The translations under genes were made by a program, and so were the position numbers. Positions 1-7,928 of a stretch of 64,000 nucleotides of DNA are shown here, in pieces. The number at the start of each line of letters is the position of its first letter. The stretch's first letter is position 1. Origin of the DNA: Candidatus Latescibacterota bacterium (GTDB lineage Bacteria > Latescibacterota > UBA2968 > UBA8231). Location: the NCBI GenBank assembly GCA_022820485.1, contig JAJEFJ010000071.1, positions 83,559 to 147,558 of the forward strand, given 5' to 3'. Below the pieces are notes generated by a model, which saw only the letters and a list, made by a program, of their open reading frames with translations, ran no database searches and had not been told where the DNA came from.

Positions 1-710
1 TTGCCGTATATCGTCGGCACCCCCTGCCAATCGGTAAAGGTGCCTCCAGCTTCCTGCAGAATCGGCAGCAATGGCCCGCAGTCCCACGGATTCATAATGG
101 GGTCAAAGCTGGCCTCGGCCCGGCCAGTGGCCACGAGGATGTGGCCGTAACAATCGCCCCACCCCCGGCGCAGCCGAGTGCTGGCGACTAGCTGCTGCCA
201 CTGCTGCTCGCGGCCTTGTTCGGCAAAGCTCGGCCACGATGTATAGCAGATACAGGCTTGGCCTAACTCAGCTACCGAGGACACGGCCGCCCGTCGGCCA
301 TTCCACCAGCAACCCTCGCCTTTGGCGGCCCACACCATTTCGTCAAGGGCTGGCATATAGCAACAGCCTACGTCAACCCCATCCGGCCCTTCCCGTGCGA
401 TGAGCACTCCGTAGAGCGGCACTCCTTGGACAAAAGATTTTGTCCCGTCAATGGGATCGATAATCCAGCGCGTACCAGAGCTTCCCTCGACCCGGCCAAA
501 TTCCTCGCCGACAATCCCATCGTCGGGATAGGCCCTGGCCAACAAGTCCCGTATCTTGGCCTCGGCTTCGCGGTCGGCGACGGTCACCGGCGATAGGTCT
601 TCCTTCCACTCGGCGTGAATACCCGACTGGAAGTAGCGCAAAGTGATCTTACCGGCTTGCCAAGCCGCATCTACTGCAAAATCCAAGCAACTCCGCAGCG
701 ACGCGCTCAA
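1..710 (-). CDS. hisN: HisN-type histidinol-phosphatase / inositol monophosphatase family (3' end outside window)
   Basis: Mg2+-dependent phosphatase of the inositol monophosphatase fold; 236 residues lie in the window and the C-terminus runs off the left edge. Visible metal-site motifs are GEEFG near residue 68, WIIDPIDGTKSF near 82-93 and NPWDCGPLLPILQEAGG near 206-222. The GDCYGHILVATGRAE stretch just before the last motif is typical of HisN-type histidinol-phosphatases, so the histidine pathway is the best guess; a general inositol or sugar phosphatase is the alternative. The start is inferred: a TTG at 710 shares bases with the TGA stop of the upstream isomerase (707-709), which fits translational coupling. 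No ATG gives a full N-terminus. Confidence 0.85.
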   Translation of the reverse strand, partial: MSASLRSCLDFAVDAAWQAGKITLRYFQSGIHAEWKEDLSPVTVADREAEAKIRDLLARAYPDDGIVGEEFGRVEGSSGTRWIIDPIDGTKSFVQGVPLYGVLIAREGPDGVDVGCCYMPALDEMVWAAKGEGCWWNGRRAAVSSVAELGQACICYTSWPSFAEQGREQQWQQLVASTRLRRGWGDCYGHILVATGRAEASFDPIMNPWDCGPLLPILQEAGGTFTDWQGVPTIYG

Positions 711-1540
711 CCCAAAATCTCTCGGCGGAGGTCGGTGAGTAGCTGCAGAGCCGCGCGGATATCCCCGATCTGGTCTGGAGCGTATTCGCGCTCAATGGTC
801 AGCGGCCCTTCGTACCCCAAATCGCGCAACTTCAAAAGGAATGCCCGGATGTTGACGTCGCCTTGGCCAAGCGGCGCATCCTCGTACCACGGCTGGTCCG
901 GGAGGCGCTCAATCGCGGCGTCTTTGCAGTGTACGCTGCGGACGAAGCGCCCCACCTGATCCAATGCCTCTAGCGGCGGGCCGGCTTGATAGAGAATCAT
1001 ATTGGCCGGGTCGAAATTGACCGCGAGGTTCTGGCGATCGACAGCTTCGATAAAGGTGAGAAGTTCAGCGGCGGTCTCCTGACCGGTTTCTAGGTGAAAA
1101 TACTGTCCGTGCCCCCAGCAGTGATCGCACACGGTGCGCGCAACTTCGACGACCGCGGCAAAATCCGGATCCGACGCCTCCGGCACAAAACCCAAGTGCA
1201 TGCCAACAGCATCTACACCTAGCGCAGCAGCAAAGTCCGCGATAGCCAGCGTCTCTTCGAGCCGGTGCTCCCGGCGCTCTAAAGGCACGAGCCCGACCGT
1301 TTGCTGGACGATTTCCGGCGTGGTGTAATCGTCGTCGGGAAAACCAGCGAAAACCACGCTAATTTCGATTCCAGCCGCGGCGAACTGAGCCTTGATTTCC
1401 GCGGTTTTCTCTGCAGTGCGAAAATCGCGGCCCGGAGCGTGCAGATGCACGGTGGCAACCCCTAGCGCCTTCACCGAATCCAACCCGGCCCCTAAGCCCT
1501 CGTCAATCGAGGTAAATATGCCTGTTGCCCATTTGTCCAT
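707..1540 (-). CDS. Sugar phosphate isomerase/epimerase (TIM barrel, AP endonuclease family 2 fold)
   Basis: 277-residue xylose-isomerase-like TIM-barrel protein of the IolE/Hyi type. Metal-ligand regions of the family are visible: an HLETGQETAAELL segment in the middle, AVNFDPANMILY, VRSVHCKDAAI and, near the end, LGQGDVNIRAFL followed by GPLTIEREY. Substrate cannot be read from sequence; members act on ketoses, inosose or hydroxypyruvate. The ATG at 1540 has a GGAG about nine bases upstream. It is the first gene of a two-gene unit with the HisN-like phosphatase, whose start overlaps its stop. That pairing may be positional only. Confidence 0.85.
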   Translation of the reverse strand: MDKWATGIFTSIDEGLGAGLDSVKALGVATVHLHAPGRDFRTAEKTAEIKAQFAAAGIEISVVFAGFPDDDYTTPEIVQQTVGLVPLERREHRLEETLAIADFAAALGVDAVGMHLGFVPEASDPDFAAVVEVARTVCDHCWGHGQYFHLETGQETAAELLTFIEAVDRQNLAVNFDPANMILYQAGPPLEALDQVGRFVRSVHCKDAAIERLPDQPWYEDAPLGQGDVNIRAFLLKLRDLGYEGPLTIEREYAPDQIGDIRAALQLLTDLRREILG

Positions 1541-1570
1541 TTTGATTTTCTCCGTTTGGTTGCAGACAAA

Positions 1571-1604
1571 TTAAAAGAGGGGACAGCCAAGCCATCCCCT
1601 CTTT
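1571..1604 (-). terminator. Rho-independent terminator downstream of the sigma factor unit
   Basis: A perfect 10-bp inverted repeat (AAAGAGGGGA at 1574-1583 with TCCCCTCTTT at 1595-1604, 11-base loop) is followed on the minus strand by a short T-rich run. It lies just after the 51-codon ORF that follows the sigma factor, so it likely ends that transcript. Confidence 0.75.
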
Positions 1605-1622
1605 GGTAAATCTACGCGCCGC

Positions 1623-1778
1623 TTATCTCCTCGCGCTCCCTTCCTTTTCGTTGCGCCGCGTTCCCTCGGCCTGGGCAGCGTCCAAAACGGCCCGCACCCG
1701 CTGGCGAAAATTTTTGATCTGATCGTCTACTTCATCTATAGAATTCAGTAGCTCCTCCTCAACTGCATCTTCTGGCAT
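1623..1778 (-). CDS. Small acidic/charged protein of 51 residues downstream of the sigma factor
   Basis: Unrecognised short ORF, MPEDAVEEELLNSIDEVDDQ at the N-terminus followed by a basic, Arg-rich tail. The first half is strongly acidic and predicted helical, the second half basic. Support for a real gene: an AGGAG six bases before the ATG at 1778, the same strand as the sigma factor whose stop is about 50 bases upstream, and a terminator directly downstream. A small partner or regulator of the sigma factor is one possibility, but nothing in the sequence proves it. Confidence 0.5.
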   Translation of the reverse strand: MPEDAVEEELLNSIDEVDDQIKNFRQRVRAVLDAAQAEGTRRNEKEGSARR

Positions 1779-1830
1779 GGCATACTCCTGCGACTATTGG
1801 GGAGCAGGGGAGCCTTGTGGGGGGGCATCT

Positions 1831-2691
1831 TCAAGCGCGGCTGTAGGAGCGCAGATGATCGCAGCGGCTGGGGTGGCGCAAGCGGTGCAGTGCTTTCTCC
1901 TTGATTTGCCGGACTCGCTCGCGCGTAAGCCCAAAGCGCATCCCAATCTGGTCTAAGGTCATAGGCTCTTCCCCATTCAACCCAAAGTAGAGCCGGAGAA
2001 TCTCGGCCTCGCGCCCAATGAGTCTATTCAGAGCTGTGTCAATCTGACCGCGCAAACAGCCGCGCATCACTTGGTTTTCAGGGGACTCTTGCCGCTCGTC
2101 TGGCAGCACGTCTAGCAGACTGTGATCTTCTTCGCCGAGAAAGGCCGCGTCAAGCGACCGCATCGAGCGACTGCACATTAAGGTCTCCTTGACCTCTTCA
2201 ACCGGGACATCGAGCTGCTCGGCGATAGCTTCGGGGTGGGGAGCGTCGGTATGCTCTTGCTGCAAGGCGCGGGACGCTTTGGATATCTTGTAGAGCAAAC
2301 CGATCTTGTTCAGCGGCAGGCGGACCGTACGCGACTGTTCAGCTAGCGTCTGTAGGATGGCTTGGCGGATCCACCAAACGGCATAGGAGATGAACTTGAA
2401 CCCTTTGTCTTCGTCAAAGCGCTCGGCAGCGGTGATCAACCCCATGTTCCCAGCACTGACCAAATCTGCGAGAGGGACGCCGCGATTTTGGTATTCCTTT
2501 GCCACGCTGACCACAAAGCGCAAATTCGCTTCGACTAAGCGATTGCGTGCGTCTTCATCCCCTTGCTTGATTTTCCGCGCTAGATTGACCTCGTCGGCCG
2601 GGGAGAGTGGCTTGGAATGGGCAATTTCAGCCAGATAGCTCCCGAGGCAATCTTCCATATCCCAAAATGGAGCTTTAGTCATACTCGCCAT
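1831..2691 (-). CDS. RpoD-like sigma-70 factor (short form)
   Basis: 286-residue RNA polymerase sigma factor. In order: region 1.2 (YLAEIAHSKPLSPADEVNLA), region 2 (NLRFVVSVAKEYQNRG, then LADLVSAGNMGLITAAERFD and FISYAVWWIRQAILQ), region 3, and region 4 with LTRERVRQIKEKALHRLRHP. It lacks region 1.1 and the large non-conserved insert of housekeeping RpoD, so it resembles group 2 sigma factors; whether it is the primary factor is not clear. A second factor with the same layout lies at 56201-57049. The ATG at 2691 has GAGG eight bases upstream; an alternative ATG is at 2682. A candidate promoter sits at 2765-2793. Confidence 0.95.
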   Translation of the reverse strand: MASMTKAPFWDMEDCLGSYLAEIAHSKPLSPADEVNLARKIKQGDEDARNRLVEANLRFVVSVAKEYQNRGVPLADLVSAGNMGLITAAERFDEDKGFKFISYAVWWIRQAILQTLAEQSRTVRLPLNKIGLLYKISKASRALQQEHTDAPHPEAIAEQLDVPVEEVKETLMCSRSMRSLDAAFLGEEDHSLLDVLPDERQESPENQVMRGCLRGQIDTALNRLIGREAEILRLYFGLNGEEPMTLDQIGMRFGLTRERVRQIKEKALHRLRHPSRCDHLRSYSRA

Positions 2692-2764
2692 GGAACCATC
2701 CTCTTCATTTAGAGTGGGGGAGGAAAAGGAAAGCTACACATGCTTCAAACTAAAAATTTTGTAT

Positions 2765-2793
2765 AACTTAGCCGGGGGCACAAGGCCTGTCAA
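2765..2793 (-). promoter_or_regulatory. Candidate promoter of the sigma factor gene (TTGACA-N17-TAAGTT)
   Basis: On the minus strand, a perfect -35 TTGACA (2788-2793) is followed after 17 bases by TAAGTT (2765-2770), about 70 bases before the sigma factor ATG. The -35 and spacing match the vegetative consensus; the -10 matches only in part but recurs near other genes in the window. Confidence 0.55.
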
Positions 2794-2811
2794 GCAATTT
2801 CTCCCAAGCCC

Positions 2812-3525
2812 CTAAGCCCTTGTAAGTGCGCTTAAAACAGACTGTTGCACAGCTAATAGGCGCTTTATGCCCACCGCCGCCAAGTCGAGTAACTCAATGG
2901 CCTGCGCACGGGTAAAGGGACGCCCCTCGGCCGTGCCTTGGACTTCGACGATCCCTCCCGAGCCGGTCATAACGACGTTCATATCGGTTTCGGCGCGGCT
3001 GTCTTCTTCATAGCACAGATCCAATAAGGAATGGTCTCCCACTACTCCGACGCTAACAGCGGCGACCTGATCTACGAGCACAGCGCCTTGCCGCGCCTGC
3101 AACGCCTCTACTAAAGCTACATAAGCCCCTGTTATTGAGGCCGTGCGCGTGCCTCCATCCGCCTGTATGACATCGCAATCGACATACAGCGTCCGCTCGC
3201 CTATTTGTTCCAAGTCCACTACCGATCGCAGCGACCGACCGATTAGGCGCTGAATTTCGCACGCCCGACTATTGGGCTCACGGGCTACTCGGCGTGTAGA
3301 AGAGCCAGGGAGCATGCTGTATTCCGCAGTCAGCCAGCCCTTGCCGGTCCCCACCAGAAAGGACGGGACCCCATCGACGGGCGATACCGTGCAGAGCACC
3401 TTTGTATCGCCCATCTCGATCAGAGCCGATCCAGCCGCCGTTTTCAGGTACCCCGGGGAAATCTGCACCGGCCGCAACTGATCGGGCTGGCGTCCATCGC
3501 TCCGCTTCCAGCTTGTCTCACTCAT
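2812..3525 (-). CDS. rph: Ribonuclease PH
   Basis: 237-residue phosphorolytic 3'-5' exoribonuclease that trims tRNA 3' ends; full family length. Diagnostic segments are [15 protein letters not shown] at the N-terminus, [19 protein letters not shown], the [17 protein letters not shown] stretch, the phosphate-site [19 protein letters not shown], and a C-terminal [12 protein letters not shown]. It is the last gene of a three-gene overlapping set smpB - DnaC-like - rph on the minus strand; its start (3525) overlaps the end of the DnaC-like gene by 8 bases. The grouping combines RNA quality-control functions, with the ATPase as an odd member. Confidence 0.97.
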   Translation of the reverse strand: MSETSWKRSDGRQPDQLRPVQISPGYLKTAAGSALIEMGDTKVLCTVSPVDGVPSFLVGTGKGWLTAEYSMLPGSSTRRVAREPNSRACEIQRLIGRSLRSVVDLEQIGERTLYVDCDVIQADGGTRTASITGAYVALVEALQARQGAVLVDQVAAVSVGVVGDHSLLDLCYEEDSRAETDMNVVMTGSGGIVEVQGTAEGRPFTRAQAIELLDLAAVGIKRLLAVQQSVLSALTRA

Positions 3526-4345
3526 TGAGATGCATCCGATAATCAGGACCGTCCATGGGGATCGGTTGGCACATCTCTGCTAGGCGCGAATAGATGCGAC
3601 CCTTGGCTAGGTCCTTGAGTTCGTCGAGGGGCTGGTTGGTGGTAACAACCGTGAATCGCTGGTCGCCGTAGCGGGCATCTACAAGATCGTAGAGCATTTC
3701 TATTTCCCATTCGGTCCCCCGCTGGATGCCGAAGTCATCTAGGACGAGATAGGGCATATTGCACAACTCTTCGAGCATTGACCAAGTGTGGCCATAGCGC
3801 TCGCTGTCGGCTGAATAGGTATCGCGCAATTTCTGAAAATACGTGCGCGACAGACTGAGAAAGCGGCCCGGTTTGGTCCAGCGCAACATGAGTTCGTTGA
3901 GGGTAATGCAGCCCATCAAGGTCTTGCCCGTGCCGGGATTGCCGTGGAGAAGATAGCCGCGCTTAGGCTCTTCCGCTGCATCAATCAGATCTTGGTGAAT
4001 GCGGAGATAGACCGTGGCCGCTAGGTCAATGCGGGTCCCGTCTGGTGCCGCCATGCGGAAGTCGTCGACGAACTTCCATTTGTACCGTTCGGGGATATCG
4101 GCTTGGCGAAACAAGCGGTTGGTTTCCGTCATTTTGCGGCGATAGAGACGGCAGGGACACCACTGGTTGCGCGAATCGTCGTCCCAGTACTGGTAGGGTG
4201 CCCTCCCCCCACAGCGGCACTCAACGCACTCGCAAAGCCGCAGCGTACCATAACGGCCCACTTTGACTATCGGCTCATAGTACAGGCCTCCACCGCTGCA
4301 CTTAGAACAGCGCGTCGTGGCCTGATTAGACATGGGCAAACTCAC
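3518..4345 (-). CDS. DnaC/IstB-like AAA+ ATPase with N-terminal cysteine cluster
   Basis: 275-residue P-loop ATPase related to the helicase loader DnaC and to IstB. Walker A is [11 protein letters not shown] and Walker B is [21 protein letters not shown] and [12 protein letters not shown] follow as sensor and arginine-finger regions. The first 60 residues hold CSKCSGGG, then [10 protein letters not shown] and CPC, which would suit zinc binding in a DnaJ-like or ribbon arrangement. No transposase lies nearby, so a replication-linked loader is more likely than an IS helper. It overlaps smpB by 4 bases and rph by 8, so the three are probably co-translated. Confidence 0.85.
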   Translation of the reverse strand: MSLPMSNQATTRCSKCSGGGLYYEPIVKVGRYGTLRLCECVECRCGGRAPYQYWDDDSRNQWCPCRLYRRKMTETNRLFRQADIPERYKWKFVDDFRMAAPDGTRIDLAATVYLRIHQDLIDAAEEPKRGYLLHGNPGTGKTLMGCITLNELMLRWTKPGRFLSLSRTYFQKLRDTYSADSERYGHTWSMLEELCNMPYLVLDDFGIQRGTEWEIEMLYDLVDARYGDQRFTVVTTNQPLDELKDLAKGRIYSRLAEMCQPIPMDGPDYRMHLNE

Positions 4346-4821
4346 TGGTGGCGCTCCTTGAGGGCCCGGGCAACATCGCGGTCGGCCTGACGTTGGGCCA
4401 AAGCCTGACGCTTGTCAAACTGCTTCTTGCCGCGGACCAGTGCCAATTCCACCTTAGCTCTGCCGCGTTTGAAGTAGATCTTAAGCGGCACCAAAGTAAG
4501 GCCCTGCTGTTGCGTTCTCCCTGTCAACCGGCGGATTTCACTGCGGTGTAAGAGCAATTTGCGCACGCGTTCTGGGTCGTGGTTGAAACTGTTGCCGCGC
4601 TCGTATTGGGCGATGTGGACATTGTGCAGGAAAACTTCGCCTTTTTCAACTATAGCGAAGCTGTCCTTGAGGTTGGCGCGCCCAGCGCGCAACGACTTGA
4701 CCTCTGTGCCGCGCAAGACAATGCCAGTCTCGTAGCGGCCCATCACCTCGTAGTCGTGCCGGGCTTTGCGATTTTGCACGACTATTGACTCGCGCTTGGC
4801 ACCACTTTCCGTTTTGGCCAT
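4342..4821 (-). CDS. smpB: SsrA-binding protein SmpB
   Basis: 159-residue tmRNA-binding protein needed for trans-translation rescue of stalled ribosomes. Family hallmarks: IVVQNRKARHDYEVMGRYE at the start, GIVLRGTEVKSLRAGRANLKD, the HIAQYERGN loop, a basic RKLLLHRSEI segment, and a lysine/arginine-rich C-terminal tail. Length is normal. It heads the smpB - DnaC-like - rph set. No tmRNA gene (ssrA) was recognised next to it. Confidence 0.97.
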   Translation of the reverse strand: MAKTESGAKRESIVVQNRKARHDYEVMGRYETGIVLRGTEVKSLRAGRANLKDSFAIVEKGEVFLHNVHIAQYERGNSFNHDPERVRKLLLHRSEIRRLTGRTQQQGLTLVPLKIYFKRGRAKVELALVRGKKQFDKRQALAQRQADRDVARALKERHQ

Positions 4822-4850
4822 AACCGCCTTATTTCACCAAAGGAACGGGC

Positions 4851-4879
4851 TTGACGGCTGCAAGCCCTGCACTTAATTT
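4851..4879 (+). promoter_or_regulatory. Promoter of tRNA-Leu (TTGACG-N17-TAATTT)
   Basis: TTGACG at 4851-4856 and TAATTT at 4874-4879 are 17 bases apart and end 13 bases before the mature tRNA-Leu, which places the start of transcription close to the tRNA 5' end. Confidence 0.65.
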
Positions 4880-4892
4880 TTGCCGTTCACTT

Positions 4893-4979
4893 GCCGAAGT
4901 GGCGAAATTGGTAGACGCGCATGGTTCAGGACCATGTGGGGGCAACCCCGTGGAGGTTCGAGTCCTCTCTTCGGCACCA
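4893..4979 (+). tRNA. tRNA-Leu (CAG anticodon)
   Basis: Class II tRNA with long variable arm. Acceptor arms GCCGAAG (4893-4899) and CTTCGGC (4969-4975) pair fully, the anticodon CAG is at 4927-4929, the T-arm carries GGTTCGAGTCC, and the 3' CCA is encoded (4977-4979). Confidence 0.97.
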
Positions 4980-5102
4980 TTTTTTGCTTCTTTTTTGCCC
5001 CTAACTAATTTAATCTACACGCCTCGTTCTAACCTGCGCAAGGGACTGCCTGCACACGCAGCAGCCCCTACCAAATTATACAACCCGCGAAAGGATGTCC
5101 TT

Positions 5103-5480
5103 ATGGCCCGCTTCCTGCACACTCGCATCCGCGTCAGTGATCTCGAGCAATCTATTGAGTGGTATTGCACTCACCTTGGCTTTGAGGTCCGGAGCCGCTC
5201 CGATAAGTCGCCCGCTGGCAATCAGATCGTTCATCTTGAACTGCCCGGCAATGAACACACCTTAGAGCTGACCTACTCCGCTGATTACCAACTCGCAGTC
5301 CCCGAAGATCTCATGCACCTCGCGATCGCGGTCTCCGATTTAATCGGCTTTTGCGACACGTTGGAAAACAACGGGATCGAAATATGGCCTAGCGATTGGC
5401 GTACGACCTTCCCCACCGGCCGCAAAATGGCCTTTATCGACGATCCCGACGGTTACGAGATCGAGCTACTCGAAGATTGA
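5103..5480 (+). CDS. Glyoxalase/VOC-superfamily protein (lactoylglutathione-lyase-like)
   Basis: 125-residue vicinal-oxygen-chelate protein. The two beta-alpha-beta-beta-beta units are visible: HTRIRVSDLEQSIEWYCTHL with later HLELPGNEHTLELT, then LMHLAIAVSDL with a final DDPDGYEIELLE. The expected metal ligands His, Glu, His, Glu sit in these segments, in the order of GloA. Glyoxalase I activity is therefore plausible, though related VOC enzymes look alike. The ATG at 5103 has AAAGGA upstream; a longer frame reading back into tRNA-Leu is not credible. Its last 28 bases overlap the 3' end of the convergent DUF815 gene. Confidence 0.85.
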   Translation: MARFLHTRIRVSDLEQSIEWYCTHLGFEVRSRSDKSPAGNQIVHLELPGNEHTLELTYSADYQLAVPEDLMHLAIAVSDLIGFCDTLENNGIEIWPSDWRTTFPTGRKMAFIDDPDGYEIELLED

Positions 5481-6925
5481 TTTGACTCGCCCTTGTCGCG
5501 CAAATACTGCGGCAAGTAGGCATCGATGAAGTCCCGCGCCGTCCGGCCTCCGCCTAAATCGTGGTTGTGTCGCATCCGCCAAACCTCGAAAGCGGCCAAT
5601 AAGTCTTCTTCCGGTAGGTCGATTCCCGCCCGGCGCGCATAGGACAGGACCATGGCGCGATATTGCTGCCTGCTAGGCAAGTCGAGAAAAATCTTGAGGG
5701 CAAAACGGTCGTCTAGCGCCCGCTCCTGATCGAGACGTTGCAGTTGTTGAGGGTCGTAGAATTCGGCCTGAATGCTTTGGTTAACTCGGTTGGGACGCTC
5801 GTCGTCTAGCTGCATCTGACCCAACCCTTGCGGACGCTCACCCTCCCGATCGACTAAATCCTTGTAGTTGGAAGTCGCATAGAAAACCAAGTTGTCCGGG
5901 CACGCTTCAAGTCCCCCATCGAGCGTCCGCGAGAGCAGGTGCAAGCTGTCGTCCCCCCGGCCCAAGGACACATTATCCAGCACGCCGACAAAGCGCTGGC
6001 GACGCCCCCGGACGAGAGTAAAGAGATCGGGCAGCAGATGGTAGCAAGACGGGCAGATCTCGATGGCGCGCAGGCCACGATCAAAGAACTTTCCCACCAA
6101 GGCCCGTATCAGCGTCGATTTACCGCCTCCTCGCGGACCCCAGATCAGCGCGTTGTGCGCCCGATAACCGGCGAGAAAATGGCGCGTATTTTCCTCAAGG
6201 ACTTGGATTCTCGATCCGTTGCCCTCCAGCCAGCCGAGGGGAAATTCCGCGAAATGGCGGATAGGTTCCAAGATGGGCTTAGCTTCCCTGCCGACTAAGC
6301 GAAAGGCCGGGAATCGACGCAGCTCACCCCGCCCGTGCTCGTGGATCAAGCATCCGAGCTCTCCTGCTAACCCAGCCCAATCTTCGCTGCAGGCAAAACG
6401 CTCTTTCAGTTGGTCAACGGCTGTGGGTTCCACCCCATCTCTGGACATGGGAGCCAAAGGCTCTGCATCGCTGCCGGTCAGCCGCAGCCATATTCCCCAG
6501 CGAGGATGAGCCAAGACCGCGGCACTTTGTAAATCGCGGCACGCAACCTGATGCAGTGCAGCGGGAACATCGGCTGGAGCTTGCTCTTCGCAAGCGCGCA
6601 AAAACGAGTGTCGGCCATCGAGGAGCCGGTTGAGCAGCAGTCCTTGTAAATCCGGTGCGCCACCGCCCCAATCGCCGTTGAGCGCCGCCGTGAGGAGCAC
6701 ATCGGAGCAACGCTGATGTTGCGCGGCCAACTCGTCCGCCGTGCGCTGTGCCTGTTTACCGGCCATCAGTCTGTCGGCGCACGTATGTGCATAGCGCAAC
6801 AAGAAACGCAACTGCTCAATCTCAGCGGGCTCAAGCAGCTGGCTGAAGGAGGAGAACCGGTCCAAAGCAGTCAGCATGGCTTCGACTTGACCGGCAATCT
6901 GTAATGTCTCTTTGCTCCTCGTCAT
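5453..6925 (-). CDS. DUF815-family AAA+ ATPase
   Basis: About 490 residues. The C-terminal half matches the DUF815 (COG2607) ATPase type: Walker A is WGPRGGGKSTLIRAL, followed by the FVGVLDNVSLGRGDDSL region, LVFYATSNYKDLV and an ERPQGLGQMQLDDERP stretch, with a final lid segment. The first half is helical and lacks known motifs. Function is unknown in the family. The start at ATG 6925 is chosen because the sequence upstream lacks helical or conserved character; an in-frame start up to 7009 is possible. Its 3' end overlaps the glyoxalase-like gene tail to tail by 28 bases. Confidence 0.8.
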   Translation of the reverse strand: MTRSKETLQIAGQVEAMLTALDRFSSFSQLLEPAEIEQLRFLLRYAHTCADRLMAGKQAQRTADELAAQHQRCSDVLLTAALNGDWGGGAPDLQGLLLNRLLDGRHSFLRACEEQAPADVPAALHQVACRDLQSAAVLAHPRWGIWLRLTGSDAEPLAPMSRDGVEPTAVDQLKERFACSEDWAGLAGELGCLIHEHGRGELRRFPAFRLVGREAKPILEPIRHFAEFPLGWLEGNGSRIQVLEENTRHFLAGYRAHNALIWGPRGGGKSTLIRALVGKFFDRGLRAIEICPSCYHLLPDLFTLVRGRRQRFVGVLDNVSLGRGDDSLHLLSRTLDGGLEACPDNLVFYATSNYKDLVDREGERPQGLGQMQLDDERPNRVNQSIQAEFYDPQQLQRLDQERALDDRFALKIFLDLPSRQQYRAMVLSYARRAGIDLPEEDLLAAFEVWRMRHNHDLGGGRTARDFIDAYLPQYLRDKGESNQSSSSSIS

Positions 6926-7029
6926 CTCAATGCAAAACCTATTGACCTGAGTTATATAATTCGCTCCAGATGGGAACGAACTGCAATGCCGTAACTTCTT
7001 GGGAGGCAACCAGTAGTGAAGAAAAGGAC

Positions 7030-7103
7030 TACCCCCGGGCGGATTCGAACCGCCGACCCACAGATTAGGAATCTGTTGCTCTATCCTGCTGAGCTACGGG
7101 GGT
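7030..7103 (-). tRNA. tRNA-Arg (CCT anticodon)
   Basis: Acceptor arms ACCCCCG and CGGGGGT pair, the D-arm GCTCAGCAGGATAGAGC and T-arm GGTTCGAATCC are typical, and the anticodon CCT is complementary to plus bases 7067-7069. CCA is not encoded. Confidence 0.96.
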
Positions 7104-7122
7104 TATAGGAGGGACGCTATTC

Positions 7123-7151
7123 ATATTATATCGCGAGAGACTCAAAGTCAA
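7123..7151 (-). promoter_or_regulatory. Promoter of tRNA-Arg (TTGACT ... TATAAT/TAATAT)
   Basis: On the minus strand TTGACT (7146-7151) precedes TAATAT (7123-7128) by 17 bases; a perfect TATAAT (7125-7130) overlaps it at 15 bases. The site is about 20 bases before the tRNA. Confidence 0.6.
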
Positions 7152-7177
7152 ATGCTCTAGGTTTTTTATCCTATGTA

Positions 7178-7205
7178 TTGACACCAAATTAAACTGTCCT
7201 AATTT
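7178..7205 (+). promoter_or_regulatory. Candidate promoter of the respiratory operon (TTGACA-N16-TAATTT)
   Basis: A perfect TTGACA at 7178-7183 is followed after 16 bases by TAATTT (7200-7205), about 65 bases before actA. It is the only good candidate in the 167-base gap ahead of the operon. Confidence 0.4.
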
Positions 7206-7270
7206 ACAAGACTGTTTTGGCCTGAAGAGGTAAGGCCAGCTTTCTACAACCTCAGCTAAATTAATAAAAC

Positions 7271-7927
7271 ATGGCTCAAGTATTTCCGCGCAGCGCTAAC
7301 TGGGCTTCCAAAGCCAGCATCCTCGTTGGCCTCGTCCTAGTCGGCAGTATCCTCGCTATCGTACTCAACATCAATCGCATTTACTTCGTCAATCAAGTCA
7401 ACGTGCCCATCGATCAGCCCGTTCCCTTCAGCCACAAACACCACGTCACCGGCATGGGCATCGACTGCCGCTATTGCCATACTACCGTCGAGGAGAGTGC
7501 TTTTGCCGGCGTCCCCCCGACCGAAACCTGCATGACCTGCCACTCGCAGATCTGGACCGAAGCGCCCATCCTCGAACCTGTGCGTGCCAGCTTCCGCGAC
7601 AACGTGCCCATCGAGTGGAATCGCGTCCACGACCTGCCCGACTTCGCCTATTTCAACCACAGCATTCACGTCAACCAAGGCATTGGCTGCCAGTCGTGCC
7701 ATGGCCAAGTCGATCAAATGCCCCTGATGTGGAAAGCCGAATCCCTGAATATGGAGTGGTGCCTCGATTGCCACCGCGATCCCGCCCAGTACATTCGCCC
7801 GCGCGATCAAGTATTTAACATGAATTATCAATACCCACCCGATCAAGAAAGTTTGGGTGCGCAACTCGTCGCCGAATACGGCGTGCAGACCAGCCAACTC
7901 ACCAACTGCTCTATTTGCCACCGCTAA
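7271..7927 (+). CDS. actA: Alternative complex III subunit ActA, pentaheme cytochrome c
   Basis: 218-residue multiheme cytochrome, first subunit of the quinol:cytochrome c/HiPIP oxidoreductase called alternative complex III. Five CxxCH sites are visible: CRYCH, CMTCH, CQSCH, CLDCH and a last CSICH two residues from the C-terminus. One membrane anchor spans about residues 14-34 and leads to the periplasmic heme domain, where extra histidines (HKHH, NHSIH) can serve as distal ligands. It opens a compact operon; the stop is one base before the ActB start. The ATG at 7271 lacks a strong ribosome-binding site. Confidence 0.93.
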   Translation: MAQVFPRSANWASKASILVGLVLVGSILAIVLNINRIYFVNQVNVPIDQPVPFSHKHHVTGMGIDCRYCHTTVEESAFAGVPPTETCMTCHSQIWTEAPILEPVRASFRDNVPIEWNRVHDLPDFAYFNHSIHVNQGIGCQSCHGQVDQMPLMWKAESLNMEWCLDCHRDPAQYIRPRDQVFNMNYQYPPDQESLGAQLVAEYGVQTSQLTNCSICHR

Positions 7928-7928
7928 C

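Noticed and set aside
3518..4345. IstB helper ATPase of an insertion sequence
   Set aside because: No transposase or terminal inverted repeats nearby; the gene is embedded between smpB and rph.
4851..5102. Extension of the glyoxalase-like frame back through tRNA-Leu
   Set aside because: The extension encodes the tRNA sequence; the ATG at 5103 has its own ribosome-binding site and gives a normal N-terminus.
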